A stretch of DNA of 64,000 nucleotides. Source: Catenulispora acidiphila DSM 44928 (lineage in GTDB: Bacteria > Actinomycetota > Actinomycetes > Streptomycetales > Catenulisporaceae). How positions within the stretch are numbered: position 1 is the stretch's first letter; each line of letters opens with the position of its first letter. Where the stretch lies: positions 3,348,001 through 3,412,000 of the forward strand of contig NC_013131.1 of NCBI RefSeq assembly GCF_000024025.1, given 5' to 3'. The notes beneath the pieces were generated by a model. It had not been told where the DNA came from and made no database searches. It worked only from the letters and a program-made list of their open reading frames with translations. The translations under genes and the position numbers were made by a program. Below are positions 25,023-34,753 of this stretch, in pieces.

Positions 25023-25486
25023 GAGCCCGGCGCCGGATCGGCGATGCCGATCACCGGTGCGCTCACCGTGATCGGCGTGGAGGCGGCGAACGTGAACGTC
25101 AGCCGCACCGAGGTGCCCGGCTTGAGCGGTCCCGGATCGTCGATCATCACGTGGTTGCCTCCCGGGGAGAAGTCCAGGCTGCCGTGCGCCGGGACCGGAG
25201 CCGTGGTCAGGGCGACCATCTTCGCGCCGTTCGTGGTGTGCAGCGAGGCTTGTCCGGTCGAGGCCGTGACCGCGGTGAGCGAGTCGTCGGCGCCGCCGGT
25301 GTTGGCGATGGTGAAGTACGCCGCGGCCTCGGCGGGGTTCGCCGGTTCGCGCACGTAGGCGTTGCTCACCGCCAGCTTCGCCGCGCGGGCCTCGGCGTCG
25401 CCGCCGGACCACACCAGCAGCGCCGCGCCGGCGGCGAGGACCGCCACCGGCGCGGCCAGCGCGCCGGCCTTCAGCGGGAGTCTCAC
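25019..25486 (-). CDS. PCuAC-type periplasmic copper chaperone
   Basis: The 155-residue protein from GTG 25486 (GTGA overlap with the Sco gene) has an N-terminal membrane anchor or signal (7-26) and a PCuAC domain. The copper-binding pattern is complete: His83, Met90, then 21 residues, His112-x-Met114. AYVREPANPAEAAAYFTI is typical of the first strand. PCuAC delivers Cu(I) to Sco and the CuA site of cytochrome oxidase. Its neighbours Sco, YcnI and CopCD agree. Confidence 0.9.
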   Translation of the reverse strand: MRLPLKAGALAAPVAVLAAGAALLVWSGGDAEARAAKLAVSNAYVREPANPAEAAAYFTIANTGGADDSLTAVTASTGQASLHTTNGAKMVALTTAPVPAHGSLDFSPGGNHVMIDDPGPLKPGTSVRLTFTFAASTPITVSAPVIGIADPAPGS

Positions 25487-26133
25487 GTCAGCAGCGAGAT
25501 GTCGTGGGCGATGTCCTTCGGCGTGACGTCGGACAGCCAGACCACGTGCGCGAGCCCGTCGGTGCCGAAGGCGTTGACCTGGGTGCCGTGGTCCACCTCG
25601 ATCGTGCCGTCGGGGTTCTTCACCGGCGGGGAGACCGGCGTCGCGGCGAGCTTGGCGGTGTCGTCGACCTGCGTGATCGTGCCGGTCAGGCCGACGAAGG
25701 AGGGGTTGAACTTGGCCAGCCAGTCCTTCAGGACCGGGCCGGTGTCCCGGTCCGGGTCGGTGGTGACGAACACGACCCGCACCTTCGAGGCCTTGTCCGC
25801 CGGCAGCAGGCGCAGCGCCGAAGCCAGGTCGGCCATGGTCGTCGGGCACTCGTCCGGGCAGTGCGTGTAGCCGAAGTAGACGAGCGTCAGCTTCCCTGCG
25901 GCGTTCGCCTTCAGGTCGTAGGGCTTGCCGTTGAAGTCGGTGAGGGTCACCGGCGGGATCGGTGTGGGGACCGCCAGTTCGGTGCCCTTGTACTTGGACT
26001 GCTGCGTGGAGACCTGGGAGGACTGCGCGACCTCCTGGGACGGGCTGGCGCAGGCGGTGCTGAGCACGGCCAGCGCCCCGATGGCGGCTGCCATCGGGAC
26101 GAGGCGTGCGATCCGGGGGGACCGCGGCTTCAT
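25483..26133 (-). CDS. SCO1/SenC-family copper lipoprotein
   Basis: The 216-residue protein has a signal peptide with lipobox LSTAC (Cys28), then a thioredoxin-like Sco domain. The copper ligands are CPDEC (Cys92, Cys96) and His182 in VDHGTQVNAF. It assembles the CuA centre of cytochrome c oxidase or acts as a thiol-disulfide reductase. A GGAGAGAAG site precedes the ATG. It is followed by PCuAC in a 4-nt overlap. Confidence 0.93.
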   Translation of the reverse strand: MKPRSPRIARLVPMAAAIGALAVLSTACASPSQEVAQSSQVSTQQSKYKGTELAVPTPIPPVTLTDFNGKPYDLKANAAGKLTLVYFGYTHCPDECPTTMADLASALRLLPADKASKVRVVFVTTDPDRDTGPVLKDWLAKFNPSFVGLTGTITQVDDTAKLAATPVSPPVKNPDGTIEVDHGTQVNAFGTDGLAHVVWLSDVTPKDIAHDISLLT

Positions 26134-26169
26134 GGTTTTTCTTCTCTCCGGGTCGGGATCAGGGTTGCG

Positions 26170-26931
26170 TTACGAAGTCGGGGTGTTCTTGCGGCGCAGG
26201 GCGACGATCGCCGTGCCGAAGCCCAGGGCGCCGACGATGAGGCCGGCGACGCCGAGGGTGCGGGCGCCGGTGTCACTGCTGCTGGCGCTGGCGGTGGACT
26301 TGGCGTTGCCGTCGGCCGCGAGGCTCACCGACGGAGCAGTGGTCGGAGCGGTGGTCGGGGCGCTCGAGGTGCTGCCGGTGGCGGCGGCTGCCGACGTCAG
26401 GTGCAGCACCGGCGCCGGGTGGTCGGGCTCGGGCTGGCCGGGCTGCTGCAGGTCGATCCAGCGGACGACGTTGCCGTCCGAGTACGTCTGCAGCGCCTTG
26501 AACACGATCGAGTCGGTGTCCTTCGGCAGCGGCCCGAACGAGACGTCGAACTCCTGGAACTGGCCGGGATCGATCTTGCCGCCGGTCCAGACGATCTTGC
26601 TCACGGCCTGCGTGACCTCGCCGCCGCCGGTCTTGATCGGCGCGGCCAGGGTGCTGGTGGTCGTGGTCGCGGTCCAGCCGGGGACCGGCCGCACCGAGAC
26701 CGAGGCGATCGGGTGGTCGACGGGGATGTCGACCTCCAGGCTGGTGGTCGAGGCGTTCGCCTCCTCGTTCGGAACGCGGAAGGAGACCTTGGCGTAGCCG
26801 CCCTGCGGTTCGGTGTTGGGGTTCACGGTGACGTGCGCCTCGGCGGCCGAAGCCGCGGCGATCAGCGCGACGCCCGCGGTGGCGAGCAGGACAGCGGTCC
26901 GTCGCGCGCCGGAGGTGAGCTTCGTGGACAT
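26170..26931 (-). CDS. YcnI-family (DUF1775) copper-binding membrane protein
   Basis: The 253-residue protein has a signal peptide ending AEA-HVTV, so the mature N-terminal His33 is the family copper ligand. The DUF1775 domain (33-175) contains RVPNEEANASTTSLEV and a conserved Trp. A Ser/Ala/Thr-rich linker and a C-terminal helix (about 224-246) followed by RRK anchor it. It is first in the ycnI-sco-pcuAC-copCD-dyp operon. Confidence 0.9.
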   Translation of the reverse strand: MSTKLTSGARRTAVLLATAGVALIAAASAAEAHVTVNPNTEPQGGYAKVSFRVPNEEANASTTSLEVDIPVDHPIASVSVRPVPGWTATTTTSTLAAPIKTGGGEVTQAVSKIVWTGGKIDPGQFQEFDVSFGPLPKDTDSIVFKALQTYSDGNVVRWIDLQQPGQPEPDHPAPVLHLTSAAAATGSTSSAPTTAPTTAPSVSLAADGNAKSTASASSSDTGARTLGVAGLIVGALGFGTAIVALRRKNTPTS

Positions 26932-26950
26932 GCCTTATCCGGGGGATGAG

Positions 26951-26973
26951 GCCACGCCGCCAAAGGGCGTGGC
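26951..26973. terminator. Hairpin between the Met-rich gene and ycnI
   Basis: GCCACGCC pairs with GGCGTGGC over a 7-nt loop in the 109-bp gap. It could end the upstream gene's transcript or sit in the ycnI leader. No U-run is visible. Confidence 0.4.
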
Positions 26974-27040
26974 GGATCGATGACGGTGTCGAGGAGCCGC
27001 ATCGAGCAGCACACGCCGGGCGAAGGCGCCCCGAGGCGTG

Positions 27041-27754
27041 TCAGGCGAATGCGGCAGCCGTCATCGGCGGACCACGCCGCGCGACGTCGAAACGCAGGAG
27101 CCGGCCGGGTCCGAGGCGTGCCGGGGTCCGGGTGGCGACGGCGCCGACCCGGCGCGGAGGCGTCCACGGCACGAGCGCGACGACCAGCAGCACCAGCGGC
27201 GTGATGAGCGCCAGCCCGAGGGTGCGCGCCAGCGACCACACCGCCGCCTCGCCGCGGCGCAGCCACCAGGCGGCGACCAGGGCGGCGAGGACGTGCGCGG
27301 CGATCATGCCGGTGGTCATGCCGGAGGTCATCGAGTGGTGCGGCGCGGCGGTGGTCGGCATGGCAACGTTCTGCATCGCCTGCGTGACCCCGGCCGGCTC
27401 GCTGTGTCCGCACCAGAACTCGCCGCGCGGCGGCATCGGTGTCGCCATCGGCATCGGCATAGCCATCGGCATGCTCATGGAAGCAGCGCTGCCCTGCGCC
27501 GAGGCGAAGAGCTCGTGCAGCCCGAGTTGGACGACCGCCATCAGCGCCAGGATCGTCGGTAAACCACGCTCACGCTGGGTGAGCGGCGCCACCACCAGGA
27601 ACACGGCGCCACCGCCGACGAGCAACGCCCACAGGGGAATCGCCCCGACGGAGAACGCGTCGTGCCCGACCGCGCCGACCAGGACGCAGAGCGCAGCGAA
27701 GACCGCGGCGCGCGCTGCGCGCAGGGTCGGCGGCGAGGGCTCGGCGGTCGGCAT
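27041..27754 (-). CDS. Met-rich integral membrane protein, probably copper-related
   Basis: The 237-residue protein has about five membrane helices. A Met/Pro-rich loop (93-107, alternating M-x-M-P) and a second one with HHSMTSGMTTGM (139-150) lie between helices 2 and 3, typical of extracytoplasmic Cu(I) binding. It lies directly upstream of the copper operon in the same orientation. It resembles DUF-type membrane proteins found with copper genes, but I cannot name the family. The start codon overlaps a perfect inverted repeat. Confidence 0.65.
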   Translation of the reverse strand: MPTAEPSPPTLRAARAAVFAALCVLVGAVGHDAFSVGAIPLWALLVGGGAVFLVVAPLTQRERGLPTILALMAVVQLGLHELFASAQGSAASMSMPMAMPMPMATPMPPRGEFWCGHSEPAGVTQAMQNVAMPTTAAPHHSMTSGMTTGMIAAHVLAALVAAWWLRRGEAAVWSLARTLGLALITPLVLLVVALVPWTPPRRVGAVATRTPARLGPGRLLRFDVARRGPPMTAAAFA

Positions 27755-27773
27755 GGCACCAGATATGGTGCCA
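27754..27773. promoter_or_regulatory. Perfect inverted repeat over the start of the Met-rich gene
   Basis: TGGCACCA and TGGTGCCA flank GATA, and the repeat touches the ATG (27752-27754). CATATCT within it resembles a -10 box, so the transcript could be leaderless with the operator on the promoter. The cognate regulator is not evident in the window. Confidence 0.55.
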
Positions 27774-27860
27774 GGCTTGATCGGGCGGGATGGCGGCGGG
27801 GTCTGGGTGGTCTCGATCCGCCCTGATGGAGCGTGCGATGGAGCGCGCGGCGGACGGGCC

Positions 27861-28343
27861 TCAGCCCGCCAGCATCTGGTCCAGCCGCCCCAGAGCGCGC
27901 CGCGTCGCGACCGCCATCCCCGGCCCGGAAGCCCGGGCCGCCGCGGCCGTGGCGAACCCGGCTTCGATGGCCATCGTCCACACCACGCGGGTTCCGGCCG
28001 GCGTCTGAAGGACTGCCCACTCCTCGGCCATGGCGCGGATGCCGGGGATGGTGGTGCGCTCGACCCGGTAGGCGTACCGGTGAGGGGTGTCCCAGGCGAG
28101 GATCTCCTCGTGGAACGCCATGCCGCCGACCAGCTTCACCCGGCGCTTCGTGCCCACGCCGAACGGTTCCGCGCCGCCGTACTCCGCCTTCGCGACCGCG
28201 CCGTACCAGCGGGGCATCGTCGCCACGTCGTGCGCTATGGCGGCGAAGACCGCTGCCGGGGCGGCGCGCAGCGTGTTGGCGAAGGACAGGCGCAGCGGGG
28301 CGGTGTGCAGGAAATCGAGGTCTACCGGTCGGGTCGCGTACAT
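27861..28343 (-). CDS. SRPBCC (START-like) domain protein
   Basis: The 160-residue protein has a helix-grip fold pattern: ANTLRAAPAAVFAAIAHDVA, then MPRWYGAVAKAEYGG, GVGTKRRVKLVGGMAFHEEI, and a long C-terminal helix. SRPBCC proteins bind hydrophobic ligands or act as cyclases. No substrate can be read. It sits 21 bp before the phosphatase gene on the same strand. Confidence 0.75.
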   Translation of the reverse strand: MYATRPVDLDFLHTAPLRLSFANTLRAAPAAVFAAIAHDVATMPRWYGAVAKAEYGGAEPFGVGTKRRVKLVGGMAFHEEILAWDTPHRYAYRVERTTIPGIRAMAEEWAVLQTPAGTRVVWTMAIEAGFATAAAARASGPGMAVATRRALGRLDQMLAG

Positions 28344-28364
28344 GCGTTCAGCTTATGCGGCGGC

Positions 28365-29225
28365 TCAGCTTATGCGGCTGACCAGCAGGGCCCTGTCATC
28401 GCCGGCATACGCCTCGCCGGGCAGGCGCATCAGCTGGCGGCACACGGTCTCCGGCGTCTCGGTGCACACCAGGTGCGCCGCCATGCGCAGGCGCTCCATG
28501 CCGTCCTCGATGTCGTCGCCGGGCTTCTCGACCAGGCCGTCGGTGTAGAGCACGAGGGTGTCCGAGGGGATCAGCGTGAACTGCGCCACGGGGCGGAACT
28601 CGGTCTCGCGGACGCCGAGCGGCAGTCCCTTCGCCTGGTCCAGCCAGTGCGTGACGTAGACGCCGTCGCGCTCGGCCAGGAGCAGGGGCGGCGGGTGTCC
28701 GGCGCCGCTGTACCGGACGCGGCCGGTGGGGCGGTCCAGGACCAGGACGCAGGCGGTCGCGGTGGTGTCGTTCGGCAGGTACGCGGTGACGAAGCGGTCC
28801 AGGCGGCGCAGGATCTCCGCGGGGTCGTTGGTGTCCAGGGCGTAGGCGCGCAGGGCGTTGCGCAGCTGCGCCATCACCACCGCCTCGCCGAAGCCGTGGC
28901 CGGCGACGTCGCCGATGACCCAGGTGACCGTGCCCGGGACCGGCTCGAAGACGTCGTACCAGTCGCCGCCGACGTTGTGGTGGCGCGCTGCCGGGACGTA
29001 CTCGGCAGCCGTCACCAGGCCTTTGACCTCCAGGACCGAGGGCAGCAGGGAGCGCTGGAGCCGTTCGACGATGCGCGCGTCGTCGTCTTTGGGCGCGCGG
29101 GGACGCCCGGGACCGGCGACCTGTGGCCTGGGTTCCTGCCCGTGCACGTCACCTCCAACGCGGGATCGCGATCGCGGGCCACGGCGGGTGCGAAGGCCCA
29201 GTTCATTGTGTGCGCAGATCTTCAT
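28365..29225 (-). CDS. SpoIIE/PP2C-type serine phosphatase
   Basis: The 286-residue protein carries a PPM/SpoIIE phosphatase domain (about 52-284): LQRSLLPSVLE at the start, GGDWYDVF (86-93, metal Asp), GDVAGHG (105-111) and the C-terminal GDDRALLVSRI with metal Asp. In actinobacteria these dephosphorylate anti-anti-sigma factors and so switch stress sigma factors. No sensor domain is attached, and no anti-sigma partner is adjacent. Confidence 0.9.
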   Translation of the reverse strand: MKICAHNELGLRTRRGPRSRSRVGGDVHGQEPRPQVAGPGRPRAPKDDDARIVERLQRSLLPSVLEVKGLVTAAEYVPAARHHNVGGDWYDVFEPVPGTVTWVIGDVAGHGFGEAVVMAQLRNALRAYALDTNDPAEILRRLDRFVTAYLPNDTTATACVLVLDRPTGRVRYSGAGHPPPLLLAERDGVYVTHWLDQAKGLPLGVRETEFRPVAQFTLIPSDTLVLYTDGLVEKPGDDIEDGMERLRMAAHLVCTETPETVCRQLMRLPGEAYAGDDRALLVSRIS

Positions 29226-29449
29226 GGTGCGCAGATCTTTATTGTGTACAGCTCTTCCGTGAAGACAGGATCAGGGGGTCGGCACGCCGGCGCGGAGGCC
29301 GGGAGTCGGCATGGCGGCGTCGAGGGCGGCGTCGTCCGTCGCACTCAGAGTATTCCCTCAGTGACGCACAACGTAGTAGGAGCCGCGGTTTTCCTGCCGA
29401 AAAGCAACCCGATTCTTACCGCGTTCACAGCCGTGGGAAGCTGGAGGCG

Positions 29450-30331
29450 ATGAAGTACCGCTTCCTGTTGCGCCCCTCCTGGCTCGCGGCGATCACGGCC
29501 CTGATCGCGCTCACCGTGGCCTTCGTCGGCCTGGGGATGTGGCAGTGGTCGCGCGCGCACCGCACGCACAAGCTGAGCCCGCAGGCCGCCGCCGCGTTCG
29601 TGACGCCCGTGCCGCTGGCAAAGCTGCTCAAGGACGGCTCCCCGGCGACCGGCGACGCCATCGGGCACGCGGTCACCGTCTCCGGGGTCTTCGACGGCGG
29701 GCACCAGCTGCTGGTCCCGGACCGGCGCTTCCCGGACGGCCGGATCGGCTACATCGTCATCGCGCCGCTGAAGTTGGCCGACGGGACCGTGGTGGTCGTC
29801 AGCCGCGGCTGGAGCGCGCAGATGATCACGCCGCCGCCGGCTCCGAGCGGTCAGGTCACCGTGGTCGGTTGGCTGTCCGCGGCGGAGCCCGCCGACGGTG
29901 CGCCGCCGGACGCCTCCGACGCCGCGGCGAAGGATCCGGCGCACTTGATCGCCTCGGTGGATGTGGCGACGCTGGTGAACACCTGGCCGTACAGCAATGT
30001 GGATCAGGCGTACGTCAACCAGGTGAGTGTGAGTCCGGCGGGCGCGGGGGCGGGTGCAGGCGCGGGCGACGGGGTGCTCACGGTGATCCCGGCGCCGGCG
30101 CCGCCGGACAGCTCGTCGTGGTACATCCTGAACGTCGGGTACACGGTGCAGTGGTGGCTGTTCGGTGTCGTGGGGCTGTTCTGGTTCGTGACCTATGTGC
30201 GTCGACTGGCGAACCCGATCGAGCCCGAGGATGAGGACGAGGACGAAGAAGACGAGGCCGAGGACGGGGTCGAGGACGAGGTCGAGGAAGACCTCACTCA
30301 GCCTGAGCCGACTCCGGCTCCGGCGCCGTAG
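29450..30331 (+). CDS. SURF1-family cytochrome oxidase assembly protein
   Basis: The 293-residue protein has an N-terminal helix (12-34) with GMWQWSRAHRT after it, the periplasmic SURF1 domain, and a second helix (about 225-245) followed by TYVRRLANP. SURF1 helps assemble haem a into cytochrome aa3 oxidase. The C-terminal 35 residues are a run of Glu/Asp and Pro, unusual but beyond the domain. GGAGG lies close to the ATG. The last 38 bp overlap the convergent DUF3817 gene. Confidence 0.88.
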   Translation: MKYRFLLRPSWLAAITALIALTVAFVGLGMWQWSRAHRTHKLSPQAAAAFVTPVPLAKLLKDGSPATGDAIGHAVTVSGVFDGGHQLLVPDRRFPDGRIGYIVIAPLKLADGTVVVVSRGWSAQMITPPPAPSGQVTVVGWLSAAEPADGAPPDASDAAAKDPAHLIASVDVATLVNTWPYSNVDQAYVNQVSVSPAGAGAGAGAGDGVLTVIPAPAPPDSSSWYILNVGYTVQWWLFGVVGLFWFVTYVRRLANPIEPEDEDEDEEDEAEDGVEDEVEEDLTQPEPTPAPAP

Positions 30332-30725
30332 CCTGCGCGCCGACCGCGACCTTGGTCCGTGCGGTCTTCGCCGCCGCCTTCGCCTTCTTCTTCGCCGTGC
30401 GCTCCTGCGCCTCGGTGAGCAGGCGCTGCGTGTCGCGGACGACGATCCGCTCGTAGTAGAACGCCAGGAACGGCACGACGCCGACCAGCAGGATCAGGAT
30501 GGTGCGGATCGGCTTGTAGCGGGCCCGCAGGCACAGGTCGAGTGCCACGATCAGGTACACCATGTACCCGTAGCCGTGGATGATCGAGACCGGCTTCTCC
30601 AGCGTCTTGTTGTGCGCCCACAGCTGCAGCGGGATGACCACGAAGGTGAGCAGCAGCAGCATGGTGCCGGTGAACAGAGCCATCACGCGGTAGCGCTTGA
30701 TGGCACCGGAGGTCAGCGTAGTCAT
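30294..30725 (-). CDS. DUF3817 integral membrane protein
   Basis: The 143-residue protein has three membrane helices and the family pattern KRYRVMALFTGTMLLLLTFV, KPVSIIHGYGYMVYLIVALD and FLAFYYERIV, followed by a Lys/Ala-rich tail. The function of DUF3817 is unknown. The ATG at 30725 overlaps the upstream stop as ATGA. Its end overlaps the SURF1 gene tail to tail. Confidence 0.85.
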   Translation of the reverse strand: MTTLTSGAIKRYRVMALFTGTMLLLLTFVVIPLQLWAHNKTLEKPVSIIHGYGYMVYLIVALDLCLRARYKPIRTILILLVGVVPFLAFYYERIVVRDTQRLLTEAQERTAKKKAKAAAKTARTKVAVGAQATAPEPESAQAE

Positions 30726-31471
30726 TCGGAAGGCCTGTCCTGGTTTCGGCGTTCGGTTCGCTGCGAGCCTACCCGCCGTTCCTCGGCGCTCCCGAAGGCG
30801 GTCGCCACCGCGGACCCCAGAGCCGCGGCGGCCGCGACGGCGACCAGGGCCGGGCGGTAGGAGCCGCTGCTCGCGGGGAGGGCGACGAGTGCTGTCGTGC
30901 CGGCGATCACCGCGACCAGGGCGAGCAGGAACGCCGGGGAGGCGATCCGTTGCAGCACCCGGAGCGGGACGGTGATCGAGTCGGTCAGCACCAGGTAGCC
31001 GGTCAGGAGCAGAGCGTCGACGCCCGCGGCCCAGGGCTGCGGCTTCTCGCAGGCGACCAGCGTCACGAAGGCGCCGACCAGCAGGGTGTTGCGATGCACC
31101 CCCGCGATCTGGTGCAGGCGCATCGCGGCCAGCACGGGGCGGCCGACGTAGGGCTGGGCGAGGGCGGGGAAGACGATGGCGCAGAAGAGGAGCTCGATGA
31201 TTTGGCCGGACTTCGGTGGCCAGGACCACATCGGCAGGCGGGTGCCCATGATGGCCAGGACGATGCCGTAGCCGGCCCAGAAGGTGCGGCTGGTGAGGAG
31301 GAGGAAGCCGACGCCGACGTCGGCGGCGCTGCTGCTCGTGCCGGCACGGCCGCTGCTGCCATTGCTCGCGCCTGCTTCGCTGCCACTCGCGCCGCTGCCG
31401 ACCGCGCTGCTGCCACTCGCGCTGCTGCCGGCGGTCGCCTCGGGTGTCGAAGTCGAAGTCTGCGCGCTCAT
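30722..31471 (-). CDS. Multi-pass membrane protein of the MoxR cluster (249 aa)
   Basis: The first 50 residues are Ser/Gly/Ala repeats and disordered. After that come about six membrane helices (FLLLTSRTFWAGYGIVLAIM at the first). No family recognised with certainty. It is ATGA-coupled to the DUF58 gene upstream and to DUF3817 downstream, so it belongs to the same transcript. Confidence 0.65.
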   Translation of the reverse strand: MSAQTSTSTPEATAGSSASGSSAVGSGASGSEAGASNGSSGRAGTSSSAADVGVGFLLLTSRTFWAGYGIVLAIMGTRLPMWSWPPKSGQIIELLFCAIVFPALAQPYVGRPVLAAMRLHQIAGVHRNTLLVGAFVTLVACEKPQPWAAGVDALLLTGYLVLTDSITVPLRVLQRIASPAFLLALVAVIAGTTALVALPASSGSYRPALVAVAAAAALGSAVATAFGSAEERRVGSQRTERRNQDRPSE

Positions 31472-33026
31472 CGTGCCCTCCCGGCCAGCGGCGCCTGCCG
31501 CAGCGGTGCCAGCGCCAGGTCCAGCGGGTCCAGGCCGTCCCAGGTCACCACGGGGACGCCCAGCTCGCCGAGCACGAAGCGCACCGCCTGGCGGTCCAGG
31601 CGCCACAGGCGGAGGGCGAGGGCGTCCAGGTGGTCCGGCTTGGCGGCGGTGGCCGGTGCCGGTTCGTGGGCGAGCACGTCGATGACCACCAGGGGGTGGC
31701 CTCGGTCGGAGAGGTCGCTGATCGCCTCGACCACGCCGGGGTCCAGCAGGGGGCTGAAGACGTAGACCAGGGCACCGCGCGGCAGGACGCGGGTCGGCAG
31801 GCGGCTCAGGCCGCCGGTCTCGTAGGTGAAGTCCTTGCGCAGGTCCATGACCGTCTGCGCGATCCGGTAGAGGTGCGCGTTGCCCGAGCCCGGGGTCAGC
31901 CACTGGACGCGGCCGGACAGGGTGACCAGTCCGATCCGGTCGTGCGCCGTGAGGTAGGCCTGGGCCAGTCCGGCGGCGCCGCGTACGGCGGTGTCCAGGG
32001 TCGAGCGCGGACGGTCGTTGTCGGGGTCCGGCGGCTGCGGGAGGTCGGACAGTGCGTCGACGACCACGACCGCCTCGGCGGCCCGCTCCGCCTCGAAGGT
32101 GTTGACCTGGAGTTCGCGGCGGCGGGTGGTGGCCGACCAGTTGATGCGGCGTTGGCGGTCGCCGAAGACGTACGGCCGGACCTGGATGAACTCCACGCCT
32201 TCGCCGGGGGTGCGCGCCGAGTGCTCGCCGAAGCGGTCGGGGAAGCGGATCGGGGCGAGCGTCGTGTCGTCCGGCGCCGGGACCGGGAACGCCTCGACCT
32301 CGCCGAGGTCGGCGTGCAGGGAGGTGAGGCGGAGCCCGGCGGTGTCGTGGACGTCGATCGCGACCGCGCCGAGGGCCCAGCGTCCCCAGCGCGGGACCAG
32401 CAGCTTCACCGTGATCACGCTGCCGGTCAGCTCCAGCGACTCCAGCCGGATGCCCGAGGGCGTCGAGGTGCCGGCCTCGTGGTCGTCGCGGGAGCGCGGC
32501 GGCAGGTACTCCTGGCGCGTCCAGCCCGCGGCGCCGTCGGCGGCCAGCCGGATGGTCGCGATCAGCGTCTCGCCCTCGAAGCACCGGCGCTCCGGGACGT
32601 CCACCTCCGCGCGCACCCGCTTGGGATGCGAGCCGCCATGCGCGGTGAGCATCAGCAGCGGCACCGCAGCCAGCGGCACGCACCACCACGCCCCGAACGC
32701 CACCGCCGGGATCAGCGCGCAGATCGCGGCGGTCAGCAGCCGCGCGGCGCGCTGGGTCGGACGCCAGACGGTGGGCGGGGGCTCGGTCGGCTTGCCGGGC
32801 TTCCGCCTGGCGGGAGCGGGTGCTGACAGGGATGTCAGAGATGTCAGGGATGAGATGGTCGGCCGCGGCGCGGCGCCGGGTGAGGCGCTGCCGCGCGAGA
32901 CGCCGCTCGAACCAGCACCCGAACCGGCACCCGAACCAGCACCCGAAACGCCGCTCGAACCGGCGCCCGAAGTAGCGCTCGAGGCGGCCCGCGCCGCCTC
33001 GCCCGCCGAGCCCGGCGTCGGCTCGC

Positions 33027-33030
<4 letters not shown>
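31468..33030 (-). CDS. DUF58 (vWA-like) protein
   Basis: The 520-residue protein has a low-complexity Ser/Gly/Ala stretch (1-75), two membrane helices (about 105-140), a beta-rich domain, and the DUF58 signature VRPYVFGDRQRRINWSATTR followed by a vWA-like fold. DUF58 proteins partner with MoxR ATPases in chaperone-like assemblies at the membrane. The start at 33030 overlaps the MoxR stop as ATGA. Confidence 0.88.
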
Positions 33031-34088
<1,058 letters not shown>

Positions 34089-34186
34089 ACCGTCTCCTCT
34101 GGTCTGTGCCGCGGGGGCCCCCTCGGCCTCCGCGTTGCCGGCGGCGGCATCGCGGCCCGCGCCTCCGGCTGTGTCGTGCTCCCCGC

Positions 34187-34753
34187 TCACATCCGCTCCA
34201 GCCGTTCGATCAGCTCGGAGACCGCGCGGATCGGGACCTCCGGCTGCCGGCCGCCATGCTCGCCGGTGCCCGCCGCGTTGAGCGCCACCGGGTCCACCAG
34301 CGGCCACAGGTCGGTCCCGATCAGCTGCGCCGCTGCCTGCGGGTTCCGGTACAGGTTCACGCCGTGCCGCTCGGCCACCCGCGCCGCGGCCAGCCGGGTC
34401 AGCTCCCGGCGCAGCCCCCGTTCGTAGCCGCCGCGCTCGCGCGTGTTGCGCAGCATGGAGGCGTACCAGGCCACGCCGATGTAGTGGCGCTCCAGCACGC
34501 GCTCGCGCACGTCGCCGTCCATCCCCAGCGTGCGGCCGGACACGGTGTACCAGGCCGACAGCGCGATGGCCGCGACGCAGGCGCCGAGCGCCAAGCCGAG
34601 CCACCGCGTGCCGAGGACCAGATAAGACGACAAGCCCACGACCGCGGTCATCGCGCCGAGCGCCACGCCGATCGCGATCCACCGCCGGCGCTCGACCAGC
34701 GGCCTTGCGTCGGAGGCTGCGGACGCGGCGGCGCCCTGCTTCAGGTCAGCCAT
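34187..34753 (-). CDS. Two-helix membrane protein of the MoxR cluster (188 aa)
   Basis: The protein has two membrane helices (about 26-46 and 50-72) and a long cytoplasmic helical domain (RERVLERHYIGVAWYASMLR onwards). No named family is recognised, though MoxR clusters often carry a gene at this position. Its start shares one base with the DUF4129 stop (TGATG). Confidence 0.65.
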   Translation of the reverse strand: MADLKQGAAASAASDARPLVERRRWIAIGVALGAMTAVVGLSSYLVLGTRWLGLALGACVAAIALSAWYTVSGRTLGMDGDVRERVLERHYIGVAWYASMLRNTRERGGYERGLRRELTRLAAARVAERHGVNLYRNPQAAAQLIGTDLWPLVDPVALNAAGTGEHGGRQPEVPIRAVSELIERLERM

